This document shows positions 1 to 10,411 of a stretch of 64,000 bases of DNA, piece after piece (within the stretch, counting starts at the first letter, position 1; each line of letters starts with the position of its first letter). The stretch spans positions 10,168,001 to 10,232,000 of the forward strand of contig OX352774.1 of assembly GCA_947095535.1 (NCBI GenBank), given 5' to 3'. The stretch is from Poecilobothrus nobilitatus. Its lineage: Eukaryota; Arthropoda; Insecta; Diptera; Dolichopodidae. Under the pieces are notes generated by a model that was given only the letters and a program-made list of their open reading frames with translations, had not been told where the DNA came from and searched no databases. The translations under genes were made by a program, and so were the position numbers.

Positions 1-519
1 ATAATAAATTACCAAACTGTCACTTGGGAAAAATTGAAAAGGAATGAAATATTACAGTGTAAGCGCTGTCAACGTTTCGGTCATACGGCAAGCAACTGCA
101 ATTTAGATTACAGATGCGTTAAATGTGCTCAAAACCACGGCCCGGGTATGTGTGCCATAACGCAAAAAGAAAATGACAAAGAAAAATTATTTTGCGCTTT
201 ATGTAAAAATAATGGCCATCCAGCCTCTTTTAGAGGATGTCCGAAATTTGCTAGCCTTAAAGAGGCACTAAAAAAGAAAAAAGAAATGGCTACTATAAAA
301 ATGAACCAAACCAAACATAACATGTTGAATAACATTGTAACAACTGGTAATTCTTTTGCAAATGTACTAAAAGACGGAAATAAAACTGAACCAACTAAAA
401 TTTCAGACTCATTTGAAAAAGCTTTACAAAATATAATAACTAAATTAAACTCACTAGAAAAAACGATTAATGATAGCACAAAAAGAATAGATTTCTTATT
501 TTCAACATTTGATTTATAA
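1..519 (+). CDS. ORF1 (Gag-like RNA-binding protein), C-terminal part
   Basis: The frame is open from base 1, so the start codon is upstream. Near the N-terminal edge the residues TWEKLKRNEILQC lead into a typical Jockey Gag zinc-knuckle block. Three knuckles follow: CX2CX4HX4C (CKRCQRFGHTASNC), CX2CX3HX4C (CVKCAQNHGPGMC) and CX2CX4HX6C (CALCKNNGHPASFRGC). In this family the block binds element RNA and helps form the ribonucleoprotein. A Lys-rich stretch and a Leu/Ile-rich, possibly coiled tail end in FSTFDL before TAA at 517-519. The stop sits 4 bases before the ORF2 ATG, so ORF2 translation probably depends on reinitiation or a similar coupled mechanism (inference). Confidence 0.88.
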   Translation: MINYQTVTWEKLKRNEILQCKRCQRFGHTASNCNLDYRCVKCAQNHGPGMCAITQKENDKEKLFCALCKNNGHPASFRGCPKFASLKEALKKKKEMATIKMNQTKHNMLNNIVTTGNSFANVLKDGNKTEPTKISDSFEKALQNIITKLNSLEKTINDSTKRIDFLFSTFDL

Positions 520-523
520 TAAA

Positions 524-3500
524 ATGTCTATAAACAACCCATCTTGTAATAAGGAAAGGCAAAAATCATTAAAAATGATTACAATCAATACCAATTCAAT
601 AATTTCAATCGAAAGGCAACATTTTCTGAATTCATTTTTAAAACAAAATAATTCGGACATCGCTTTTATATCAGAAACGAAGCTAAACCCATCAAGAAAA
701 GTTTGTGTTGAAGGCTATAATATAATACGTAGAGATAGACCTAATTCAGAACAAGGGGGAGGGTGCGCAATATTAATAAAAAAGCACTTCAAATATAAAG
801 AAATTAAGAAACGAGCAATCCAAAATTTTGAATGTTTGGAAGTCGCTATCATATGTATTAAATTAAATAGTAATAAAAAATTGTTTCTAATTTCGGTATA
901 CGCATCACAACGTTTCTCAGAAAAATTTATAGAAGATTTCGACAAACTTTGGCAAATCCTAGAACTGAATAATTTAAATAATTTTTATGTTATTGCGGGA
1001 TACATGAATGCCAAACATATAAATTGGGCTAACAAATCTAACAATAATAGAGGTAGTTCATTAAATGCTTGGCTGCAAAATAAAAGTATGATTTATAGAA
1101 CGAAATTATACCATAGTCAATATCCGTCACGCCCTATCTCAGAATCATTCTTAGATATCTACCTAATAGACTGTAGGTTTTCTGTGAAGAACAGTATATT
1201 TCAAGATAAGTTAGAAACGCTACCTTATGATAGCGATCACTGTGCAATAAAAATGGAAATTTTACAACATAACATGTCTGATTTTTGTTTGGAAATTAAT
1301 GAAGATATTATTTTATACAATTTTAAAAGAGCCAATTGGAATATATTTAAAAAAAAACTCAACCAAAATTATACTGAGATGTTAGACAGGGAAATAAATA
1401 TTGTAACCAATAGTAAATCTCTGACTGAGAAAGAAATTGATCAGAGTATTGAGAAAATTAACAATATAATAAAAAAATCCATAAAGGAATCATTACCTAT
1501 AGTTCAAACAAAGTCTTTTCTTAAAAATTACTCAAATAAACAAATAATTAGGCTTGAAAATTTCAAAAGCCAGCTTATAAGCAAACTTAACATACTATAT
1601 CGTTCAGGTTGTAGAAAGAATGATACAAGAATTATTGCTACAAAAGCCCAAATTCGCGACGTTAAATCTCTTTTAACTCAAAACTTTAAAATCAATATCA
1701 ATAAATTCTGGGAAAACAGATTAAAAGCCATAAACCCTAAAACTCACAATATGTTCCCAGAGCTTAATAAAATATTTAGGAAAAAAGAATCCCTAAAAAT
1801 TGATGAGCTCAAACTAGAAGCAACTACGGTAGCAGAAGATTTACTATCTAAATCTGGGGTTAAAACAGACGAACTGGATATTGACGAAAATAATAACTAC
1901 ATTATTCATAAAAATAAGGACATTGCATTGTTGCTAGGAAAAAATTTTCAACAAAAACATAAATTGCAAATTGATAAAAATAGGAGAGAAGTAGACAAGA
2001 AAGTTAGGAAAACTATTCGAGTAAATAGGATCAAACTAAAGTCCAAAAAAGGCTTAATAGAATTTAATGATAGTAATACGGCAGATAATGCATCTAATGT
2101 AAACTATCAAACATTTTTCATTACAACATCAGAGCTTACCGAATGTATAAAAAAATTAAATAACAAGACCTCGTCGGGTATAGATGGTATTCCGAATGTA
2201 GTTCTCAAAAATCTAACAAAAGAAATAATTAGACAATATTGCATAATTTTTAATAACGCCCTAAATATAGGTTATTTCCCAAAGGAATGGAAAAGAGCGA
2301 AAATAATCCCGATTAGAAAAAAAGGTAAAGAAAAATCAGACCCTAACAGTTACAGACCTATTAGCCTGTTACCGAATATTGGTAAACTGTTCGAAAGAAT
2401 TATTAATAGACCAATAACACGACTAATAGACAATTTAGAACTATTATCGGACAACCAATTTGGATTTCGCAAACAGACTTCCACATCCCATGCTATTAAC
2501 AAAATAGTGTCCGACTTATGTTGGCACATCAATAAAAACGACAGTGTTGGATGTCTACTAATTGACCTTTCTGATGCCTTTACAACGGTATGGATAGAAG
2601 GTCTAATACACAAACTTTTCAAATACAATTTTCCATGGTATCTTATTAGGCTTATAAACAATATGATTACTAAGAGATCATTCAGAGTAGAAGTAAACGG
2701 AAAAACTTATGATAAAACGTACAACATACAAAATGGGCTACAACAAGGTACAGTCAACTCACCAATTCTGTTTTTACTTTATATAAACGATCTATTAGTA
2801 AAACTTAACAACCAGGATCCCAACAACTATGCTATAGCCTTCGCGGATGATTTGACAATTTATGCGGGTAACAAGACCTTTGACAACATAGAAAACAGTG
2901 TAAATAAAATGTTTAGAACAGTGACGAACTATACTAATTCTTGGAAACTGATAATCAATTGTAGTAAGTCTGAGCTAATACTGTTTAGAGATGTTTTAAG
3001 AAACTGCCCTCTTTCTATAAAAAGAAACTGGAGACAGTTCGCGATGAACAAAAACAGTGAGAATGAAATAAAAACCAAACCCGTAGTAAAATTATTAGGA
3101 GTGACGTTACAACACAATATGAAATTTATACAACACACTAAAAATCAAATTAGTAAAGCTAATAAGGCTTTCTTTATAGCTAAAAAATTGTTCTATTCAA
3201 AAATCATACAGCCTAGGGTCAAAATTATAGCTTACCAAGCGATTATAAGATCTATTCTGAGCTATGGTTGCACGGCATGGTTTAATATAAGTGCATCTCT
3301 TATGGAGAAACTTAGACTTTTTGAACGCAAATGCATAAGAATATGTTTAGGTGAGGCTCGAAAACCCGAAACGCAATATCTACACTACATTTCAAATAAA
3401 AACATTTACAATAAAGCACAGACTATTAGAATTGACAACTTCATAGTTTCTATTATAAGAAAATTCTGGAACAGAACATATTTTATCTACAACAACAAGA

Positions 3501-3775
3501 CAATTAAAAACTCAGCTTATTGCAATGACCTGTACATCCAACATGCTATGCAAAAAGGATTTATCCCTCCAGAAGGGTTCATTTATTTGGACCAACATAA
3601 TTTTATACAAAATGCCGAAAAAGTTCCTCTCTTCTACCACTTTGAGAGAAGGGCCACAGACACTAAAATACCATTAAATTGGGGAATATTAAATATGATA
3701 CCGCAAAAATTTAACATGTCATTGTCGGATAAAGACAGAAATAAAATAGAACGAAATTTTTGGTGGCTTCTATAG
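524..3775 (+). CDS. ORF2: AP endonuclease and reverse transcriptase
   Basis: The ATG at 524 gives 1083 residues; upstream in-frame codons (TTG at 509) overlap ORF1 and are less likely starts. The N-terminal third is an AP-type endonuclease: ISETKL with catalytic Glu51, GGGCAILI, AGYMNAKH around residue 160, and DSDH with Asp238-His239. The usual motif is GDxNAKH, so residue 160 is Tyr (TAC) in place of the catalytic Asp (GAC). The reverse transcriptase spans roughly residues 540-800: SSGIDGIP near 550, NSYRPISLLP, motif A LIDLSDAFTTVW (Asp681 kept, Thr687 where AFD is usual), QGTVNSPILF and the active-site FADD at 773-776. The remainder is the Jockey C-terminal region with no RNase H. The protein is longer than the roughly 900 residues I recall for classical Jockey. 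The frame is intact, but target cleavage is probably lost. Confidence 0.92.
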   Translation: MSINNPSCNKERQKSLKMITINTNSIISIERQHFLNSFLKQNNSDIAFISETKLNPSRKVCVEGYNIIRRDRPNSEQGGGCAILIKKHFKYKEIKKRAIQNFECLEVAIICIKLNSNKKLFLISVYASQRFSEKFIEDFDKLWQILELNNLNNFYVIAGYMNAKHINWANKSNNNRGSSLNAWLQNKSMIYRTKLYHSQYPSRPISESFLDIYLIDCRFSVKNSIFQDKLETLPYDSDHCAIKMEILQHNMSDFCLEINEDIILYNFKRANWNIFKKKLNQNYTEMLDREINIVTNSKSLTEKEIDQSIEKINNIIKKSIKESLPIVQTKSFLKNYSNKQIIRLENFKSQLISKLNILYRSGCRKNDTRIIATKAQIRDVKSLLTQNFKININKFWENRLKAINPKTHNMFPELNKIFRKKESLKIDELKLEATTVAEDLLSKSGVKTDELDIDENNNYIIHKNKDIALLLGKNFQQKHKLQIDKNRREVDKKVRKTIRVNRIKLKSKKGLIEFNDSNTADNASNVNYQTFFITTSELTECIKKLNNKTSSGIDGIPNVVLKNLTKEIIRQYCIIFNNALNIGYFPKEWKRAKIIPIRKKGKEKSDPNSYRPISLLPNIGKLFERIINRPITRLIDNLELLSDNQFGFRKQTSTSHAINKIVSDLCWHINKNDSVGCLLIDLSDAFTTVWIEGLIHKLFKYNFPWYLIRLINNMITKRSFRVEVNGKTYDKTYNIQNGLQQGTVNSPILFLLYINDLLVKLNNQDPNNYAIAFADDLTIYAGNKTFDNIENSVNKMFRTVTNYTNSWKLIINCSKSELILFRDVLRNCPLSIKRNWRQFAMNKNSENEIKTKPVVKLLGVTLQHNMKFIQHTKNQISKANKAFFIAKKLFYSKIIQPRVKIIAYQAIIRSILSYGCTAWFNISASLMEKLRLFERKCIRICLGEARKPETQYLHYISNKNIYNKAQTIRIDNFIVSIIRKFWNRTYFIYNNKTIKNSAYCNDLYIQHAMQKGFIPPEGFIYLDQHNFIQNAEKVPLFYHFERRATDTKIPLNWGILNMIPQKFNMSLSDKDRNKIERNFWWLL

Positions 3776-3900
3776 TAGTTTAAAAAGAAGCAGCTTGTGG
3801 ATTAATTAGTTGTAAGGTAGGTTAGGGATTAGTTTTAAGTTTAAGTTTAAGTTTAGATAGTAATGTTTAGGTTAATTTTTATCAATATCAAAAAAAAAAA
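3776..3900 (+). other. 3' UTR and poly(A) tail of the Jockey-like element
   Basis: A UTR of about 115 bases follows the ORF2 stop. It contains several tandem copies of TTTAAG at about 3833-3856 and ends in 11 A at 3890-3900. No canonical AATAAA precedes the tail. The A tail is the expected product of reverse transcription from a polyadenylated transcript. Confidence 0.7.
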
Positions 3901-6147
3901 TTATAGTTGGTTTTTTAAATTTTCCAATTAGTATAAAATTTAAAAAAATAAAATGTATATAATTATAACTAAAATAATAAAAAATTGTTAAAAGCAAAAT
4001 AAAAAATTAAAAAAAAAAAACATAATATAGAGTACTCGAATGGGGGGCAATATATTAATAAAAAATTTATTTAATTTGGTGTTATATAGATTAGTTTCCA
4101 AACATATAATAATTTTTGTAACGTTTAAGAAAAAAAAATAAATAAATCTATATTAAAAAAAAAAAAAAAAAATCAAGTAACCTAATGGACTGAAGAAAAA
4201 AATCCATAAACTGAAAAGTCAAATAATTATTTACATGTACATGTTTTTTTTTTTTTTTAATATACAATATACATAATGTGTATTTATCATTTTATACATA
4301 ATTAATATACTGTGTTTATTTTTCAGAAGACCTCGTATAGAAACAAATTAAAAAAAGCAATAAGTAGCATTAAATTAAAGTATCTCTAGTCCCATAAGTC
4401 TTAAGAAATTGTTAGGCAAAACAATTCAATAGAATAGCTCAGCCTTTACAATGGTTGAAAAGCAACTAAGCAAATAATTAACATCCTCCTTGACTTTTTT
4501 TCTTTACTTCAAAAAACAGATATCCTTACTTCAAATCATAAATAAACTCTCCTTTTCTTTAATTTTTATCAGATCCAAGATTTAAAAAAAGCCAACAATA
4601 AAAAATGCATTTTATATGCCCGATTTACATAAATTCAAAAATTTTTTTTTTATTTTATTATAGTTTTTTTTTTTGTCTCTGAAATATCCTAAAAATCGTA
4701 TATTTTCATTTACATTATTTTTTTTAGTCTTTGTATTATTAAATTCATTATTTAACGGTTTTTTTACTCCTTTTTATGAATAAAAAAAAAGAAAAAAAAA
4801 AACACGAAAATTAAGTTCATACAAACACTTATAAATTATTTATAAAAGTTATTTAATATTTGAAATGTCGAGAGTAAATATCCTTATATATATATATATC
4901 TATAGTACGAAAGTCCTTAAAGGAATTGAAAACTGTGAACTGTTTTACTGTGATTATATGTAGTCTTATTTAACATTTTATATGATATTATACAAAATAC
5001 AAAAAAAAAAAACAGGAAAAAATGATATCCTTAAATATCCTTGAATTTCTTTATAACTAAATTTTTACCGGTTATTATTTATATTGACATGCTTGTTTTT
5101 TTACTATAATACATTGACTGTTTTTTTAAAATAGGAATACAAGAACTAACATTCCACCCTGAAGAAAGAGAAAAGCATTTAAATAAATATAGAATTCATT
5201 TCGTTTAAGGCTAACATTATTTTTTGAAGGAGGTAAAGCTGTACAAGTTCACATATTTTTGTTTTTTTTTGTGTATCAGTCTAAATATTAAACACAAATA
5301 TAGTGAAGACGGCAGGTAGAAACACGTAAATAGTTTTCTAAATGTCCTTGTTCTTGTACATTGACAAAAAAGAAAACAAAACCATTTTTAGAAAATCAAT
5401 ATTTAGGTTTTCTTATTATTTTATTTTAAGAAAATTTTTCTTAAAGTTATAAACCTATAAGGAAAGTCATTAACCTAAATGTAAGTTCATGCATAATTTA
5501 ACGGTTTTGAATTAATATTATAAAAGGTAGAGAGAGAGGGGGGTGGGGGTGAAATAAGTAAATGAAAAAGTTTTTGCAAATGAAACTTAATCTATGTATA
5601 TGCTTTTGTGACCTCGATAATGTTTTCTTTATTATTTAATATAATAAATTGAAACCATTAACATATAAGCAAAGCGGCATGGGGGTTCTAGTAATAATAA
5701 TATTTAATCAATATCTACATAATATACCCAAGAAAATAAATTGACTAATAAAAAAGCACATATAGTTTTGAAAAATTAGTTTAACATTTAAAATAGATTA
5801 AATATTCGTTATATTTAAACCATCACTATATGTTTAATTAGTATATAATTTATTCTTTTAAAAAAATTCTCTTTTTTTTTTAAATTTTATTTATTTTTTT
5901 AACCCCAAAAATTAAGTATTAGGGTAATAGAATTACAATTAATTTTTAAGCAAAACAACACTAGAAATTAAAAATACATGCCGAGAATAATTTTGTTTAT
6001 AAAGCTCAAATAGTGTTTTATATGTTACAAATTTAGATCTACTTTGTTCCCAAAATGATCGTCAGTCAATTTTGCATCAATACCTTTAAAAACTTCAACT
6101 ACTTTTTCAGTAAACTTCCTTACAATTAGAAACCTTTGCTACCTTTT
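3901..6147. other. Gene-free AT-rich stretch
   Basis: No open frame of note, RNA gene or recognisable element. It holds many A and T homopolymers, a short TA run near 4883-4899, and a purine-rich tract at 5529-5551 with two long G runs, too few for a canonical G-quadruplex. Confidence 0.6.
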
Positions 6148-6350
6148 AAGGATTTAAATACGCACTCTTACGGTTAATAAGTCACGTACTTAACCACTAG
6201 GCCACCAAGACTCCTAACAATTACGATATAAATTACTACTACTGGCCACAATTGAATATTATTTGAAGGCGGCGAAACAATTTTTTATGTTATATTTTAA
6301 CTCACTAAACCAACCACTTTCCGTAAGTTGTCAAAAAAAAACCTAATTTT
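6148..6350 (-). repeat. tRNA-derived SINE, apparently a head-tail dimer
   Basis: Read on the minus strand, 6214-6148 begins GGAGTCTTGGTGGCCTAGTG, with a full box A match (TGGCCTAGTGG) and a decayed box B (ATTTAAATCC). Immediately upstream (6215-6290) is the tail ATTCAATTGTGG...TATATCGTAATT also seen in the copies at 11.9 and 15.1 kb. Upstream of that, about 6345-6290, is a second decayed head with TGGTTTAGTGAGTTAA. The order is head-tail-head, so two monomers seem joined. These internal boxes would be the RNA polymerase III promoter of an active copy; this one is degenerate. Confidence 0.55.
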
Positions 6351-6508
6351 ATAAAAAAAATAAAACTTTCTCGTCCAAAAATTTTAGTTATTACCATTAA
6401 TCTCATGTCTAAGGACTGAAATATTTCTTTTAGATATACTTACATTTCGGGAAAAAAAATACTTGGAAAACAAAGATTAAATGAACAGATAAAGTCAAAG
6501 CTTTATTA
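6351..6508. other. Short intergenic spacer
   Basis: Nothing recognised between the SINE and the HINE terminus. Confidence 0.5.
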
Positions 6509-7272
6509 ACAAGGTAGAATGTAAACCAACGGTTTTTAAAAGCGCACATTTACAAAACTCAATACAAACTGTTTAGAAGTGTGACTTACACAAAAATTTG
6601 AAAATTTCATGTTATAAGAAAAAATGTGAAAATAGGACATTTTTGAAATTTTGAGAGGCCGTAATTCCGGAATCCTATATAACTAAGAAAAGCCGTTAAC
6701 ACACGTAAAAATATATTATTGAAGCTTTAATTTTTATGTCTTGCCGAAGAAAAATTTGTACAGGTGCCTAAGTTACAGGTGCCTAAAAATAGCAAATTTT
6801 CAATTTTTGAGGCATAATAACTCTTAAAAAGGGGGTGCAAAAAATTTTCTGAGGAAACTTATACTAATTCTAAAAGTTCTTTCTTGTCTCAAAATTTCAA
6901 GGCTCTATCTAAAAGCGTGCCGGAGTTATGAAAGTAGAAAAATCATGCAAAATTTGGTTTTCACATAACGGTAAATTTAAATACTAAATTTAAAAAAATT
7001 GTATAATTAATCTTAAGCAGAACATGAGATATATGCATTTAAAAATAGGGCTTTTTCAAAGTTTGAGGGGCTGTAGCTCCGTAATGGAGGGGGCTACATG
7101 AAAAAGTTGTTCCACAAAATTATTTTTTTTATGAGACCTACCCATGGTTAAATTTTTTTTTCTCTATCTTTAACGGTGTAGAAGTTTTGTAAACAGACGG
7201 ACGGACGGACAGACGGACAGAGTGAAACTAATAAGCACATTTTTTCAAATTTTTTTTGGAAATGTGCTAAAA
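6509..7272 (-). mobile_element. HINE/mini-me-like element, termini type 2, one cassette-A unit
   Basis: Reverse-orientation relative of the 12869-14191 element. On the minus strand the 5' subterminal repeat GCACATTTCCAAAA lies at 7267-7254. A GACG/GGAC microsatellite on the plus strand ((GTCY)n on the minus) covers about 7192-7222. One central unit follows, from the CCCCTCAAAC landmark near 7070 to the next near 6658. The 3' hairpin AAACC-AAC-GGTTT is at 6523-6535 and the terminus is CCTTG near 6510. There is no coding capacity. It directly abuts the 5' side of the mariner relic and probably removed or displaced that element's left end. Confidence 0.8.
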
Positions 7273-7397
7273 ATGTGATAGTAAAAAGAGACGAACAAAA
7301 AACAGTTATCAGTATGATTTCTAAGTGACGTTTTGGCCATTTGTAGTATGTCTGTCATTTTTTTTTCATTGTATTTAGTAATGTTTACAATTTCATC

Positions 7398-8153
7398 ATG
7401 AACCACCGTAAACGTCGTGAATTTGCTGATTTTGTCTTGGAACAACTTGAAAATGATAACGATTTTTTTAAGAAAATCATCTTCTCCAATGAGGCTCACT
7501 TTCATCTGAGTGGTGCGGTAAATAAACAAAACTGTCGATTCTAGTGCGAAGAAAATCCACAAATTATGCATGAACAACCATTACATTCACCTAAATTGAC
7601 AGTTTGGTTTGATTTTTGATCTGGTGGAATCATCGGTCCGTACTTCTTTCGAAATGAAGCTGGTAACAACGTTACTGTCAATGGAGAGTGGTATAGATCG
7701 ATGATAACCAACTTTTTATGACCGAAATTGGAAGAAGTTGATCTTGACAAAATTTGGTTCCAATAAGACGGGGCTACGTGTGACACAGCACGTGCAAAAA
7801 CCGAATTATTGCGAGAAAAGTTTGGAGATTTAATTATTTGAAGGAATTGTGACATTGAATGGCCTCCAAGAACTTGTGATTTAACACAATTAGAATATTT
7901 CTTGTTGGGTTATTTGAAATCATTGGTCTTTAGCAATAAACCAGACCGTCTTCAAGCTTTAGAAGTCAATATTGAACGTGGTATTCATGATATACGACTT
8001 GATTTAGTGGAAAAAGTGCTCGAAAATTGGGTTAATCGAATTCGTTCCTGCAAAAGAAGTCGTGGAGGCCATTTGAATGAGGCCATTCGATTGTACTTGT
8101 ACTTGTACTTGTACACATTAAATAAAAAACATTTGAATTTCCTTAACAATTAG
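7398..8153 (+). pseudogene. DD41D-type mariner transposase, five in-frame stops
   Basis: A single frame runs from the Met at 7398 to 8153 with no frameshift but with stops at 7542, 7617, 7719, 7764 and 7839. Visible family blocks are FSNEAHFHLSG (usually FSDEAHF), SGGIIGPYFFRNEAG, QDGAT with the middle catalytic Asp (its preceding Gln is now TAA), and WPPRTCDLTQLEYFLLGYLK, where the third acidic residue is Glu rather than Asp. From the QDGAT Asp to that Glu there are 41 intervening residues, the spacing I associate with the rosa/visitor-type DD41D lineage. The DNA-binding helix-turn-helix half is missing. The 3' end carries an expanded TTGTAC hexamer at 8091-8114. It cannot encode an active enzyme. 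Confidence 0.88.
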
Positions 8154-8162
8154 TGTGTTTTT

Positions 8163-9833
8163 ATACCCGTACGATAAGGATCGGGTATATTAAAATTGCT
8201 CCTCCGTTTGCAACACCTAGAAATAAGCTAGCTAGATATACCTTCAAAGGTATGGATCGGATCAGAAAAAAATTCTAAGACGATTGAGCATTGTCCGTCC
8301 GTCCGTCTGTCCGTCAGCAAGATAACTCAAAAACTAAGAAAGCTAGAGTCTTGAAATTAACCCAAAATATTCTTACAACAATTTGTAGGTTCCCCTATTC
8401 CCTATTTTTTTTGGTTGAGATCCGACCACAACTTCGGGTAGCTCGTAGCTTCGGGTATATTTTACAACTTTTTTTTATAGCCTCATCCGTTACGGAGCTA
8501 CAACTCCTCAAACTTTTAAAAAGCCCTATTTTTAAATGCATAGAACATGAGACAACTTAAGATTTTTTCAATCAGAAAACGTCATTCGACAGGTATTTTT
8601 TTTAAATTTATAAAGTAGTATCAAAATTGTACAATTTTTTTAAATTTAGTATTTAAATTTACCGTTATATGAAAACCAAATTTTGCATGATTTTTCTACC
8701 CTCATAACTCCGGAACGCTTTCAAATAGGGACTTGCAATTTTGAGAGCAGAAAGAACCTTTAGAATTAGTATAAGTTTGCTCAGAAATTTTTTTGGACCA
8801 CCCCCTGTTTATGAGGTATTAGGGCTCAAAAATTGAAAATTTGCTATTTTTAAACACCTTTAACTGAGGCACCTGTACACATTTTTCTTCAGCAAGACAA
8901 AAAAATTAAAGGTCCAGTAATATATTTGTACGTGTGTTAATGGTTTCTTTTAATTTTATAGGGTTCCTAAGTTACAGCTCCCCAAAATTTCAAAAAACCC
9001 CTATTTTCAGATGTATATATCTTAGGTTCTGTGTAGTAGTTTTACAATCTAAAAACACTAGAAGACCGAAATTTTTGTTATCTCCGTAAGACAATATCAA
9101 AATTATGCAATAGTTTGCAATTTACTATTTAAATTTACCGTTATGTTAAAACCAAATTTTGCATGATATTTCTTTTTTCATAACTCCGGCACGTGAGATA
9201 GGAACCTGAAATTTTGAGACAAGAAAGAACTTTTAGAATTAATATAAGTTTCCTCAGAAAATTTTTTGGTAGCGCCCCTTCTTTAAGAGTTATTACTCCT
9301 CATAAATTGAAAATTTGCTATTTTCAGGCACCTGTAACTTAGGCACCTGTAAAAATTTTTCCTCGGCAAGACATGAAAATTAAAGGATCAATAATATATT
9401 TTTACGTATGTTAACGGGTTATTTTAATTATAAAGGGTTCCGGACTTACAGCCCCTCAAAATGTCAGAAAAGTCAATTCTTCACATTTTTTATACCGTAC
9501 GATAAATAATTTATACATATGTATAGTATAAATTATTAAACTTAGGCATTATACATTTGCCGCTTAGTATTAAATGGTACTATAGCATATTTGGAAAAGT
9601 TAGATAGATAATCGTTATTCGGAAGGTTAGAATCTGCTTTTGAAGAATGTATAAACATATAATTTGAATATATGTACAACCCACAGTTCTACAATTATAA
9701 AATTTCACCCAAATTATTTTAAAATACTAAAAAATTAAAAAAATAATATTGTGAGCAGAGTGACAGGCTGTGAACATACTAACGGTTCGTACGGGTATCT
9801 AAGAGTTGACAAAGACAACTGTATTCTTCCTTG
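8163..9833 (+). mobile_element. HINE/mini-me-like element, termini type 1, two cassette-A units
   Basis: Starts ATACCCGTACGA (8163-8174), whose inverse TCGTACGGGTAT is at 9787-9798. A 3' hairpin AGTTG-ACAAAGA-CAACT follows at 9804-9820 and then GTATTCTTCCTTG, the canonical layout of Helentron-associated elements. A GTCY tract lies at about 8296-8315. The centre holds two cassette-A units: the CTCAAA landmark recurs at 8504, 8978 and 9452, 474 bases apart each time. A second ATACCGTACGATAA at about 9489 marks a repeated left end, so the unit may be two head-to-tail elements (8163-9488 and 9489-9833). It sits in a T run of the mariner relic, fitting TT-target insertion. No protein is encoded. 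Confidence 0.82.
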
Positions 9834-9874
9834 TTTTTTTTAAAAGAAATCATATCACTCAAATTGGAAAACCC

Positions 9875-10411
9875 TTTACAAGACCGATTGAATGACGGCT
9901 TTATATATTTTATTTAATTAAAAAAAATGAATCTATTTATAAAATTAAAAAATTATAAGGTTTAAACATTTTTTTTTTTTTAGTTTTTGTTTTATTAATT
10001 CACCAGCTGGGAATGTTTAAATTCAATTTAATAAATAAATTTGTGTTTTTTTTTTTTCGATTTATTGCTTTTCTTTTTAATTTGTTTTCATTAAAATCAT
10101 TATAAAAATTTAATCAATTTTATTGTAAATTTGTATAAAAATAAATAAATTTTTTAAACAAAATAAATAAAATCTACGCAAAAGGAGAAAAGAAAATTAA
10201 ACAATAAAAAAAGAAAAGAAAACACTTATATAACTATAAATAAAATATAACCAAAATAAAAATCTTCATATTTTATAAGCCAAAAAAAAAAAACGTATTG
10301 GGTTAAAATTAAATGGTTATTTATAATAACTTTTGTTAGGAACCAATTTCGAATTTATGTATGTTAGAATATAATCTTTAGTTATCTCTTGTTATACTTT
10401 TATATTATTGA
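9875..10411. other. Gene-free AT-rich stretch
   Basis: Homopolymer-rich sequence with no feature I can support. Confidence 0.55.

Larger units (their letters stand above)
1..3900 (+). mobile_element. Jockey-clade non-LTR retrotransposon, 5' end outside window
   Basis: The order is ORF1 with three zinc knuckles, a 4-base gap, ORF2 with an AP-type endonuclease followed by reverse transcriptase, a short 3' UTR and an 11-A tail at 3890-3900. This is the architecture of the Jockey clade of LINE-like elements, which move by target-primed reverse transcription. No RNase H domain is visible at the ORF2 C terminus, consistent with Jockey rather than I, R1 or LOA elements. The 5' end and therefore the target-site duplication lie outside the window. 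Both visible frames are unbroken, so the copy is young, but two normally conserved acidic residues are replaced. Other short A runs follow (about 4011-4020 and 4154-4171), so the exact 3' end is a judgement. Confidence 0.9.
7273..9874 (+). mobile_element. Tc1/mariner-superfamily relic (DD41D spacing), split by a HINE
   Basis: The transposase fossil (7398-8153) is followed by a 3' terminal sequence that resumes after an inserted HINE at 9834-9874 (AATCATATCACTCAAATTGG then AAAACCC). The same terminal sequence sits uninterrupted in the second copy at 58500-58547, which shows the insertion. A clear left terminal inverted repeat is not found; only ATGATTTCT near 7315 vaguely resembles it, and the left end may have been lost at the HINE boundary at 7272. 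Confidence 0.8.

Noticed and set aside
1..3900. Reading the first element as a telomeric HeT-A/TART-type retrotransposon
   Set aside because: TTTAAG repeats and a Jockey-type Gag are suggestive, but there is no head-to-tail array and the downstream DNA is not telomere-like.
5529..5551. Possible G-quadruplex in a purine-rich run
   Set aside because: Only two long G runs, not the four needed.
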